Source: Firmicutes bacterium UBA994 (GTDB taxonomy: Bacteria > Bacillota > UBA994). From it: 8,674 bases of DNA. The notes below the pieces were generated by a model. The model had not been told where the DNA came from, did not search any database, and saw nothing but the letters and a program-made list of their open reading frames with translations. This document shows, piece by piece, positions 1 to 6,400 of the stretch. How positions within the stretch are numbered: the first letter of the stretch is position 1; every line of letters starts with the position of its first letter. The DNA lies in the NCBI GenBank assembly GCA_002292025.1, contig DBBC01000132.1, positions 1 to 8,674 of the forward strand, in the 5' to 3' direction. A program made the position numbers and the translations under genes.

Positions 1-1775
1 TGCAGGTAGTGGCGACAGTGTTAAGTGTGGACCAGAATAATCCGCCTGAAATTGCCGCCCTCGTAGGGGCATCTGCTGCCTTGGCAATTTCTAGCATCCC
101 CTTCTATAACCCCATCGCGGGTGTCGTTGTAGGGTTAATTGGCGACCGATACATCATCAATCCAACGCTCACGGAGGCGGCGGAAAGCAGACTGCATTTG
201 GTAGTAGCTGGCACGCGCGATGCCATTATGATGGTCGAGGCTGAAGCCGGTGAGTTGAGTGAAGCAGCGATGCTGCAGGCAATAATGACGGGACACCGTG
301 AAATTAAGCGTATTATCACACTGATTGAGAAAATGCAGCTAGAGGTTGGCCAGACCAAGGTCGAAGTACCATTGTCGGCTCTGCCGGAAGACCTTACTAC
401 AATTATCCGCGATAACGCTTCAGCTCCCCTGCGTACCGCCATCCAAAATGCCGACAAGCTGGCGCGCGAAGCCGATATCGAGCGGGTGATGCAAACGGCC
501 GCCGCTAGCTTCGCTGCACAGTACCCCGAGCGAGGCAAGGTGATTAGGGAGATCCTCGATAAGTTACTTAAAGACCTAGTACGCACAGCGATAACGACAG
601 AACACTACCGCCCGGATGGGCGCGGTCTTAAAGAAATTCGCCCTGTCAGTTGCGATGTGCCGATACTAAAACGCACGCACGGTTCGGCGCTATTCACGCG
701 CGGACAGACGCAAGTCCTATCCACGGTGACCTTAGGCGCGATGGGCGAAGTGCAGATCATTGACGATCTGGGCATTGATGAGTCTAAGCGCTACCTTCAT
801 CACTACAACTTCCCCTCCTTCAGTGTGGGCGAAACACGCCCGCATCGAGGCCCCTCCCGCCGCGACATCGGTCATGGTGCTTTGGCAGAGCGTGCCTTGT
901 TGCCGGTGATTCCCTCGGAAGAGGAGTTCCCATATACTGTGCGTGTCGTTTCTGAGGTACTAGAGTCGAACGGGTCTTCTTCTATGGCCAGCGTCTGCGG
1001 TAGCTCACTGGCGCTGATGGACGCGGGCGTGCCGATCAAGGCCCCGGTCTCAGGTGTCGCCATGGGTTTAGTTAAGGAAGGTAGTTCCTATGTTGTGCTC
1101 ACCGATATTCAGGGGATGGAAGATCACCTCGGCGACATGGATTTTAAAGTTGCCGGCACAGCGCGCGGGATTACCGCCCTGCAGATGGACATTAAGACCA
1201 GTGGATTAGACGAAACTATCCTCGGGGACGCGCTAGCTCAAGCAAAGGAAGGACGTCTCTACATCCTCGAAAAAATGCTCGCCGTGTTACCCGCACCGCG
1301 TGAGGAGCTCTCACCTTACGCCCCGCGCATGTTCACCCTAACTATTCCGGTCGATAAGATCAAGGATGTTATCGGGCCGGGCGGCAAGATGATCAACAAA
1401 ATCATCCAAGAGACCAACGTCAAGATCGACATTGAGGACGATGGCAGAGTTTTTATTGCGGCTGTAGACGCGGAACAAGGTCTCAGAGCGAAGGAAATTA
1501 TAACCGACCTTGTGCGCGAAATGACCGCCGGTGAGGTTTATACGGGAAAAGTAACGAGGGTGGAGAAATACGGAGCTTTTGTCGAACTATTGCCGGGGAA
1601 AGAAGCGCTGGTCCATATTTCGCAATTGTCCCATGAGCGAGTCGCTCGCACTGAGGATGTTGTTAACGTGGGCGACAGAATACAGGTTAAGATTACCGAA
1701 ATTGACCGCATGGGACGCATTGGCGCTTCGCGCAAAGAGCTGCTGCCGACACAAGGTAAAAAAGCCAAAGAATAG
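1..1775 (+). CDS. pnp: Polynucleotide phosphorylase (PNPase), 5'-truncated by the window edge
   Basis: PNPase is a trimeric 3'-to-5' phosphorolytic exoribonuclease that degrades RNA to nucleoside diphosphates in the cytoplasm. The frame is open from position 3 and shows about 590 residues. Roughly 110 N-terminal residues of a ~700-residue protein are missing, so the in-frame GTG at 9 is internal and not the start. Numbering from that GTG: the end of the first RNase PH core (SVDQN, VVAGTRDAIMMVEA), a helical linker to about 195, then the second RNase PH core opening at YRPDGRG. The catalytic triad seen in Escherichia coli PNPase is present as Asp372, Asp378 and Lys380 in the segment EDHLGDMDFK, and SRRDIGHG is the phosphate/RNA-contacting region. 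A KH domain follows with the GPGGK loop at 456-460, then an S1 domain from about 508 (GEVYTGKV to ASRKELL). The tail after S1 is short and basic. The M16 gene follows after 44 bp with no terminator, so co-transcription is likely. Confidence 0.98.
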   Translation, partial: QVVATVLSVDQNNPPEIAALVGASAALAISSIPFYNPIAGVVVGLIGDRYIINPTLTEAAESRLHLVVAGTRDAIMMVEAEAGELSEAAMLQAIMTGHREIKRIITLIEKMQLEVGQTKVEVPLSALPEDLTTIIRDNASAPLRTAIQNADKLAREADIERVMQTAAASFAAQYPERGKVIREILDKLLKDLVRTAITTEHYRPDGRGLKEIRPVSCDVPILKRTHGSALFTRGQTQVLSTVTLGAMGEVQIIDDLGIDESKRYLHHYNFPSFSVGETRPHRGPSRRDIGHGALAERALLPVIPSEEEFPYTVRVVSEVLESNGSSSMASVCGSSLALMDAGVPIKAPVSGVAMGLVKEGSSYVVLTDIQGMEDHLGDMDFKVAGTARGITALQMDIKTSGLDETILGDALAQAKEGRLYILEKMLAVLPAPREELSPYAPRMFTLTIPVDKIKDVIGPGGKMINKIIQETNVKIDIEDDGRVFIAAVDAEQGLRAKEIITDLVREMTAGEVYTGKVTRVEKYGAFVELLPGKEALVHISQLSHERVARTEDVVNVGDRIQVKITEIDRMGRIGASRKELLPTQGKKAKE

Positions 1776-1807
1776 GAAATGGGCCAAAATTGGCGGAGTC
1801 CCTTAAC

Positions 1808-1813
1808 GGAGGT
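1808..1813 (+). promoter_or_regulatory. Ribosome binding site of the M16 peptidase gene
   Basis: GGAGGT lies six bases before ATG 1820. It decides the start in favour of this ATG over the in-frame TTG at 1790. Confidence 0.85.
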
Positions 1814-1819
1814 CAAGGC

Positions 1820-3079
1820 ATGCAGCTAACCAAACTTAACTCAGGTCTCCGAGTAGCCAGCGAGCACATACCCCATGTACAAACGGTGACCATCGGCTTC
1901 TGGGTAAGATGCGGCACTTTTGTCGAGTCGCATTTGGAGATGGGGCTTTCACACTTTTTAGAGCACATGTTTTTCAAAGGAACAGAATCCCGTAGCGCGC
2001 GCGACATTGTAGAAGCATTAGATGATGTTGGGGGAGAACTCAACGCCTACACCGCCAAAGAGTACACCTGTTTTTTCGCCAAGGTGATGGATGAGCACTT
2101 GCCGCTAGCCGTAGACGTCCTGTCGGATATGCTCACCCGGCCGCTCTTTGCGGAAGCAGACCTCGAGCGGGAAAAACAGATTATCCTTGAGGAGATCTCC
2201 TTGTACGAAGATGCGCCAGACGAGCTCATCCATGATAAGCTGGCCGATGCCATTTGGCCGCATCATCCTTTGGGAAGACCAATCTTAGGATCAAGGGAGA
2301 GTATCGCGAACATCACCGCGCATACCTTGCGCCAATTCTATGCCAAGCACTACTGTGCGGAGAATGTGGTAGTTGCGGCGTGTGGCAACGTGAACCACGA
2401 CCAACTGGTGCGCCTGCTGGAGACGAACCTCACCCTTTCCAGCCAAGGTGTACGTGTCACTGATGCAGCAGATGTCCCCCCTTACCATGAGCGCATCAGC
2501 ATAATCGAGCGTCCGATTGAGCAGCTTCATCTGTGTTTAGGGTTCCCAGGGCTATCTTGGCGTGACAAAGACATATACACTATGAACATCATGAACAATA
2601 TTTTCGGCGCGGGGATGTCGTCGCGCATATTTCAAGGTATCCGCGAAGAGCTTGGTTTGGCCTACAGCATTTACTCGTACAGCGCTTCCTTTGTCTCAGC
2701 TGGCTACTTCGCCGTTTATGCCGGCCTGTCCGCGCGTAACACCGGCACTCTGATGAAGACCGTTGGACGCGAACTTTTGGCCATGAAGAACACGCCGGTG
2801 AGCGACGCAGAGATATGTCGCGCGCGGCAACAGGTAAAAGGTGCGCTAGTGATGGGGCAAGAAAGCACCGCCAACCGCATGAGCCGCATGGGACGGGGGC
2901 TCCTCCTCCTAGGGCGGGTTATGGATATTACGGAAATCAGCGGCCGCATTGCGGAAGTAACGCTAGAGGACGTGCAGTCACTGGCTAGGCGTGTGTTTGC
3001 GCTCGATCAGCTCACGGTCTGTGCCTTGGGTCCCACGGCTGAGCTACCAAATCTCACCGCGGCTTTGCGCGGTAGCTAG
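1820..3079 (+). CDS. M16-family zinc peptidase (MlpA/YmxG type)
   Basis: This 419-residue protein is a predicted cytoplasmic zinc metallopeptidase of the M16B processing-peptidase group. It has no signal peptide or membrane segment. The inverted zinc motif HxxEH is His45-Phe-Leu-Glu48-His49 (in LSHFLEHMFFKGT). The third ligand is probably Glu125, 76 residues after His49, in LEEISLYEDAPDE. The N-terminal M16 domain covers about 12-160 and the C-terminal M16 domain about 165-345. The latter carries GMSSRIFQGIREELGLAYS with Arg275 and Tyr282, the seven-residue Arg/Tyr spacing known from insulin-degrading enzyme. Length matches the family (about 410). The ATG at 1820 is chosen because GGAGGT at 1808-1813 lies six bases upstream; an in-frame TTG at 1790 has no such site. 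Bacillus subtilis has its M16 gene mlpA/ymxG just downstream of pnp, with ylxY between; ylxY is absent here. The true substrate is unknown. Family assignment is firm; equivalence to MlpA is inference from position. Confidence 0.95.
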   Translation: MQLTKLNSGLRVASEHIPHVQTVTIGFWVRCGTFVESHLEMGLSHFLEHMFFKGTESRSARDIVEALDDVGGELNAYTAKEYTCFFAKVMDEHLPLAVDVLSDMLTRPLFAEADLEREKQIILEEISLYEDAPDELIHDKLADAIWPHHPLGRPILGSRESIANITAHTLRQFYAKHYCAENVVVAACGNVNHDQLVRLLETNLTLSSQGVRVTDAADVPPYHERISIIERPIEQLHLCLGFPGLSWRDKDIYTMNIMNNIFGAGMSSRIFQGIREELGLAYSIYSYSASFVSAGYFAVYAGLSARNTGTLMKTVGRELLAMKNTPVSDAEICRARQQVKGALVMGQESTANRMSRMGRGLLLLGRVMDITEISGRIAEVTLEDVQSLARRVFALDQLTVCALGPTAELPNLTAALRGS

Positions 3080-3126
3080 GAAATGTGTGCCGCCGCAAGG
3101 CATTTTCGGATGTGAATAACCGCGAA

Positions 3127-3165
3127 GCATTATACCAAAGCGTTGTGTGCGCTGTGGTATAATGC
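3127..3165. repeat. Near-perfect inverted repeat (hairpin) between the M16 gene and uppP
   Basis: The left arm 3127-3142 (GCATTATACCAAAGCG) and the reverse complement of the right arm 3150-3165 (CGCTGTGGTATAATGC) agree at 15 of 16 positions. The loop is seven bases, TTGTGTG. There is no T-tract after the right arm, so it is not a typical intrinsic terminator. The arms contain TATAAT on each strand, so the structure overlaps a likely promoter. It could be an operator palindrome, an mRNA hairpin between two cistrons, or a remnant of a small repeat. The symmetry is seen directly; the role is not known. Confidence 0.85.
3155..3163 (+). promoter_or_regulatory. Extended -10 promoter candidate for uppP
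   Basis: TGG followed by TATAAT (3158-3163) fits the extended -10 form TGnTATAAT. It lies 27 bases before the uppP TTG start. No good -35 hexamer is found at 16-18 bp spacing (CCAAAG at 17 bp), so activity would depend on the extended -10. The box sits inside the right arm of the inverted repeat, which may allow a regulator to block it. The placement suits an internal promoter driving uppP-ftsK, but this is a prediction. Confidence 0.5.
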
Positions 3166-3175
3166 GTTTAGCAGG

Positions 3176-3182
3176 AAAGGAG
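3176..3182 (+). promoter_or_regulatory. Ribosome binding site deciding the TTG start of uppP
   Basis: AAAGGAG lies eight bases before TTG 3191. It supports that rare start codon over any upstream in-frame start within the hairpin region. Confidence 0.85.
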
Positions 3183-3190
3183 CAGAGGCG

Positions 3191-4006
3191 TTGACGCTTG
3201 GCGACATCGTCATTCTCGCGGTAATTCAAGGACTTACCGAGTTTTTCCCCATCTCTAGCTCGGGTCACTTAGTGCTAGGCCAGCACATTTTGGGGGTGCA
3301 GGCTCCGGGCATCGCGCTTGAAGTTGCGCTGCACTTGGGCACTTTGATATCTGTCTTTATCGTCTTTGCCAAGGACATTAAGCTGCTCCTTCGGGCTAGC
3401 TTGAGCTTTGTCGTTGCCGCACCACCGAGCGGACACACCTATGACCTAACGCTGTACCGCCGTCTAATCGTCCTACTTGTACTTGCCAGTATACTCACCG
3501 CCGTGATTGGCTTAACCTTCAAAGACATATTTATCGCTCTTTTCGCTGCGCCGCGTCTTGTGGGGTTAATGCTGATAGTTACAGGCATTATTCTGCTCTT
3601 GGTCACTCGCTTGCAAGGTACGAAAACTTTTTGGCGTATGCGCAATAGAGATGCGCTGGCCATTGGTTTGGCACAGGGGCTAGCGATTACTCCTGGCATA
3701 TCGCGTTCCGGGCTCACCATCAGCACAGGCCTGCTCCTAGGTTTCGACCGGGACGTTGCGACTCGTTTCTCTTTTCTCTTGTCCATTCCCGCCATCGTGG
3801 GCGCCTCATTGCTGGAAGTTCCCGCGCTGCTAAGGGCGCAGCCGGACTTCCCCTTGTGGTGGATAGGTGTGGGCGTTTTAGTGGCTGCCCTAGCGGGTGT
3901 AGTTGCCATTCTGGGCCTCGTACACATGTTAAAGCGCGGCAAACTTAGCTACTTTGCCTACTATGTTTGGGCAATCGGCATTTTGACCATGCTGCTGGTG
4001 AGATAG
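3191..4006 (+). CDS. uppP: Undecaprenyl-diphosphatase UppP (BacA family)
   Basis: UppP is a multi-pass membrane enzyme that dephosphorylates undecaprenyl diphosphate to undecaprenyl phosphate, regenerating the lipid carrier for peptidoglycan and other wall polymers. Overexpression is known to give bacitracin resistance. The product is 271 residues, close to the 273 of the Escherichia coli protein. Two family signatures are present: the QxxxE motif with SSSGH (Gln13, Glu17, Ser22-His26 in QGLTEFFPISSSGH) and PGISRSGLT with Pro168 and Arg172. The rest is mostly hydrophobic helices with basic loops. The start is TTG 3191, chosen for the AAAGGAG site eight bases upstream and because family members begin just before this first helix. 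The stop overlaps the ribosome binding site of the next gene, so uppP and the translocase gene are almost surely translated from one mRNA. An extended -10 promoter candidate lies just upstream. Confidence 0.97.
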   Translation: MTLGDIVILAVIQGLTEFFPISSSGHLVLGQHILGVQAPGIALEVALHLGTLISVFIVFAKDIKLLLRASLSFVVAAPPSGHTYDLTLYRRLIVLLVLASILTAVIGLTFKDIFIALFAAPRLVGLMLIVTGIILLLVTRLQGTKTFWRMRNRDALAIGLAQGLAITPGISRSGLTISTGLLLGFDRDVATRFSFLLSIPAIVGASLLEVPALLRAQPDFPLWWIGVGVLVAALAGVVAILGLVHMLKRGKLSYFAYYVWAIGILTMLLVR

Positions 4007-4010
4007 GAGG
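4005..4010 (+). promoter_or_regulatory. Ribosome binding site of the DNA translocase gene
   Basis: AGGAGG overlaps the uppP stop codon (TAG 4004-4006). It directly abuts ATG 4011 with no spacer but is six bases from the in-frame GTG 4017. Normal spacing therefore favours GTG 4017 as the start. Confidence 0.8.
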
Positions 4011-4016
4011 ATGTCT

Positions 4017-6224
4017 GTGCCACGCCGCCACCGCGTCAAGGCGTTGCGTTCCGTTTGGGGCTTGCCAAAAGAAGTAAGTGGCATCTTGCTATTAGTTGCC
4101 GCTCTATTTGCCCTTCTAAGTCTCATTTGGCCGGAGCTTACCGGACAAGCAGGCCGAATTAGCAATTACCTCCTGTCACGTGGCTTCGGCAGCAGTGGGG
4201 CGTTGGCGTTTTCCCTTGCACTTCTGTACTATGCCGCTTATGTGACTCTCGCTCGGCGTGCGACAGGCAGGATCGCCTTGTCCCTCACGCTACTTGTCAT
4301 AGCCAGCTGGATATTTTTGTATCTCTTGATTACGCCGATTCAGCGTTCTTTGCTCACGTATGGAACAGGCGGCACTGTTGGTGCCGTGGGGCTGGTTGTG
4401 GGTAGGTTGGCTGAGCGCGTGTTTGGAGTTCTCGGGGCATGGATTTTGGTGTGGAGCACGGCTATACTGGGTTTGCTGCTGATCACAGGTACCTCACTAC
4501 GCGACGGAGCTTTGCGGGGTATCAATTTACTTTTTAATTTTTACTTTTTGCTTTTTAATTTTGGCGTAAAATGCTACCGCTGGGTACAAAGACGCAGGCG
4601 AGCTGCGACCAAGCCTATGCTTGCCCCTACAAGGGAAGCTGCGCCTTTTCCGCTTGATCTGCCGCCTGAACTGCCTGTCTTTGTGCCTCCGTTACCGCCA
4701 GTGTCAGCATCAAGCCCACAGGAGGGAGAGGCAGAGCAACTAACGTTGCCAACGAATGATTACAAGGTGCCACAGAACGGATATACATTACCGGACCTTT
4801 CTTTGCTCAATAGGGGGCTAAAACCAAGTAACGCTCGCGGCAGTCGCGAGGAAAAAGAGAACAGCCGCATTTTGGAGGAGACTCTGGCCGATTTTGGCAT
4901 CACCACCAGAGTCGAAGAAGTGACGCGCGGACCTGCATTCACGCGCTATGAAATACAAATGCCCGCCGGCACGAAGGTGCGCAAAGTGACCGAACTCAGC
5001 ACTGACTTAGCCATCAGCCTTGCGTGTGATGGCGTACGGATAGAGGCTCCCATCCCCGGCAAGGCGGCTATTGGCATCGAAGTCCCAAACAAAGCCCGGG
5101 GTTCGGTTTTGCTCAGAGACGTGTTGGAAAGTGCGGAGTATGCCAACGCTACCGCGCCTTTGACTGCGGCGTTAGGCAAGGACATCGAAGGCAACACCGT
5201 AGTTGTGGACCTCACACAGATGCCGCACCTCTTGGTGGCCGGAGCTACAGGGACAGGCAAGAGCGTATTTATAAACACACTAGTGTGTAGCGTACTGTTT
5301 AAAGCAAAACCCACGGAAGTTAAGCTGATGCTTATTGACCCTAAGATGGTGGAGCTGTCCGCCTACAATGGGGTACCGCATCTAATTGCTCCGGTGTTAA
5401 ATCAGCCCAAAAAAGCTGCCGCGGCTCTCAAGTGGGCCACAGGCGAAATGGAGAGGCGTTACACCGCTTTTGCGCGCGTGGGGGTGCGTGACATAGATAT
5501 GTTCAACGAACGCGCCAAAGAAAAAGCTACAGAGGGAATGCCATTGATCCTGATCGTCATAGACGAGCTTGCCGATTTAATGATGGTCGCGCGCCACGAC
5601 GTAGAGGAGGCCATCTGTCGATTGGCGCAAATGGCGCGTGCGGCCGGGATGCACCTGCTTATCGGCACGCAGCGGCCTTCGACAGATGTGATCACCGGGC
5701 TGATCAAAGCCAACATTCCCTCGCGGCTGTCTTTTACAGTGTCCTCCGCAATTGACTCGCGCGTCATTCTCGACATGATGGGAGCGGAAAAACTCCTCGG
5801 CCGGGGCGATATGCTGTTTTTACCCGTAAGTCAGAGCAAGCCTAGACGCGTGCAGGGGGCTTTTGTTTCTAACCGTGAAATCGAGCGGGTGGTAGATTTT
5901 GTTTCTGGTCAAGCTGAAGCCGTCTACGTAGAAGCGCTAGACCGACTAGAGGAAGTAGACCACGCAGGCAGAGAGGGAGAGGGCGGACTGGACGAGAGAT
6001 TTGACGATGCGGTGCGCATGGTGATAGAGACCGGGCAAGCCTCGGTTTCCATGCTCCAGCGCCGTATGCGGCTCGGCTACGCGCGTGCCGCGCGTATCGT
6101 TGACCAAATGCACGAGGCCGGAATTGTCGGGCCCCCTGACGGCAGCAAACCAAGGACTATCAACAAGCACCACGCCGCGGTTAAAGCCATCTATGACCAA
6201 GCCAAGCGTTCGGGTACTTCTTAA
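4017..6224 (+). CDS. ftsK: DNA translocase FtsK/SpoIIIE
   Basis: This is a membrane-anchored hexameric ATPase that pumps double-stranded DNA through the closing division or sporulation septum. The product is 735 residues from GTG 4017, or 737 from ATG 4011, which has its Shine-Dalgarno directly adjacent. The N-terminus has hydrophobic segments at about 20-38, 58-79, 85-106 and 120-157, plus an extra one at 168-184. A proline-rich linker follows to about 240. The alpha/beta motor has Walker A GATGTGKS at 409-416 and Walker B LILIVIDELADLMM with Asp516-Glu517, then GTQRPSTDVITG and GAEKLLGRGDMLFLPV. The C-terminal winged-helix gamma domain (about 658-735) carries ASVSMLQRRMRLGYARAAR and GSKPR, very like SpoIIIE of Bacillus subtilis (787 residues). 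That domain reads polar DNA motifs (SRS in B. subtilis, KOPS in E. coli). Whether this copy serves vegetative division, sporulation or both cannot be told from sequence. Confidence 0.97.
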   Translation: MPRRHRVKALRSVWGLPKEVSGILLLVAALFALLSLIWPELTGQAGRISNYLLSRGFGSSGALAFSLALLYYAAYVTLARRATGRIALSLTLLVIASWIFLYLLITPIQRSLLTYGTGGTVGAVGLVVGRLAERVFGVLGAWILVWSTAILGLLLITGTSLRDGALRGINLLFNFYFLLFNFGVKCYRWVQRRRRAATKPMLAPTREAAPFPLDLPPELPVFVPPLPPVSASSPQEGEAEQLTLPTNDYKVPQNGYTLPDLSLLNRGLKPSNARGSREEKENSRILEETLADFGITTRVEEVTRGPAFTRYEIQMPAGTKVRKVTELSTDLAISLACDGVRIEAPIPGKAAIGIEVPNKARGSVLLRDVLESAEYANATAPLTAALGKDIEGNTVVVDLTQMPHLLVAGATGTGKSVFINTLVCSVLFKAKPTEVKLMLIDPKMVELSAYNGVPHLIAPVLNQPKKAAAALKWATGEMERRYTAFARVGVRDIDMFNERAKEKATEGMPLILIVIDELADLMMVARHDVEEAICRLAQMARAAGMHLLIGTQRPSTDVITGLIKANIPSRLSFTVSSAIDSRVILDMMGAEKLLGRGDMLFLPVSQSKPRRVQGAFVSNREIERVVDFVSGQAEAVYVEALDRLEEVDHAGREGEGGLDERFDDAVRMVIETGQASVSMLQRRMRLGYARAARIVDQMHEAGIVGPPDGSKPRTINKHHAAVKAIYDQAKRSGTS
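4527..4568 (+). repeat. 21-bp tandem duplication in an AT-rich patch of ftsK
   Basis: Two adjacent 21-base units, 4527-4547 and 4548-4568, match at 16 of 21 positions and share CTTTTTAATTTT. They encode two seven-residue units, LLFNFYF and LLFNFGV (residues 171-184), just after the last predicted membrane helix. Composition is sharply AT-rich compared with the surrounding gene. Confidence 0.7.
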
Positions 6225-6264
6225 AGGAACGCGTAACTACTTAGCCTGTTCAGAGCGAGGAATG

Positions 6265-6350
6265 ATCCACGCAGAACACTAAGGGGCACGAAGACGCAGG
6301 ATAAAGATAGCCTTAGTGTTCCTTGATGGCACTTCGTGTACTTCGTGGAT
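6265..6350. repeat. Intergenic element with imperfect 20-bp terminal inverted repeats and CACGAAG-like units
   Basis: The left end 6265-6284 (ATCCACGCAGAACACTAAGG) and the reverse complement of the right end 6331-6350 (ATCCACGAAGTACACGAAGT) match at 16 of 20 positions. A separate perfect 11-bp inverted repeat links 6274-6284 (GAACACTAAGG) and 6311-6321 (CCTTAGTGTTC), so alternative foldings are possible. The left half reads as a roughly 10-base series: CACGCAGAA, CACTAAGGGG, CACGAAGACG. The right half holds two CTTCGTG units at 6332-6338 and 6341-6347. No convincing reading frame or T-tract terminator is seen. It looks like a dispersed non-coding repeat or a decayed miniature element inserted between ftsK and rodZ. 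Dispersal cannot be shown from a single copy. Confidence 0.65.
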
Positions 6351-6387
6351 GGCAACTTTTTGCAGGTCGGGATGGCCGAGCAGTTAT

Positions 6388-6396
6388 AGGAGGTGA
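6388..6396 (+). promoter_or_regulatory. Strong ribosome binding site deciding the GTG start of the RodZ gene
   Basis: AGGAGGTGA lies just upstream of GTG 6401, with seven bases between AGGAGG and the start codon. An ATG at 6399 overlaps in another frame and ends after four codons at TAG 6411-6413. The in-frame ATG codons at 6323 and 6326 have no such site and fall in the repeat element. Confidence 0.85.
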
Positions 6397-6400
6397 AGAT

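Noticed and set aside
104..586. A 160-residue open frame on the - strand inside pnp.
   Set aside because: It is antisense to well-conserved PNPase sequence. Its Ser/Arg/Ile-rich composition is that of a shadow frame.
1783..1794. Short inverted repeat GCCAAAATTGGC between pnp and the M16 gene.
   Set aside because: The arms are about four or five bases with a tiny loop and no T-tract. Such a match is expected by chance.
3088..3107. Possible weak terminator after the M16 gene (TGCC...GGCA followed by TTTTC).
   Set aside because: The stem is only about four base pairs and the T-run is short, too weak to call a terminator.
3439..3942. A 167-residue open frame on the - strand inside uppP.
   Set aside because: It is antisense to the conserved UppP helices, has biased composition and no plausible ribosome site.
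6365..6391. A stretch resembling the 5' part of a serine or leucine tRNA (GGTCGGGATGGCCGAGCAG).
   Set aside because: Only the acceptor-like and D-arm-like start is seen. What follows is the RodZ ribosome site and coding sequence. There is no matching anticodon arm, T-arm or acceptor 3' strand.
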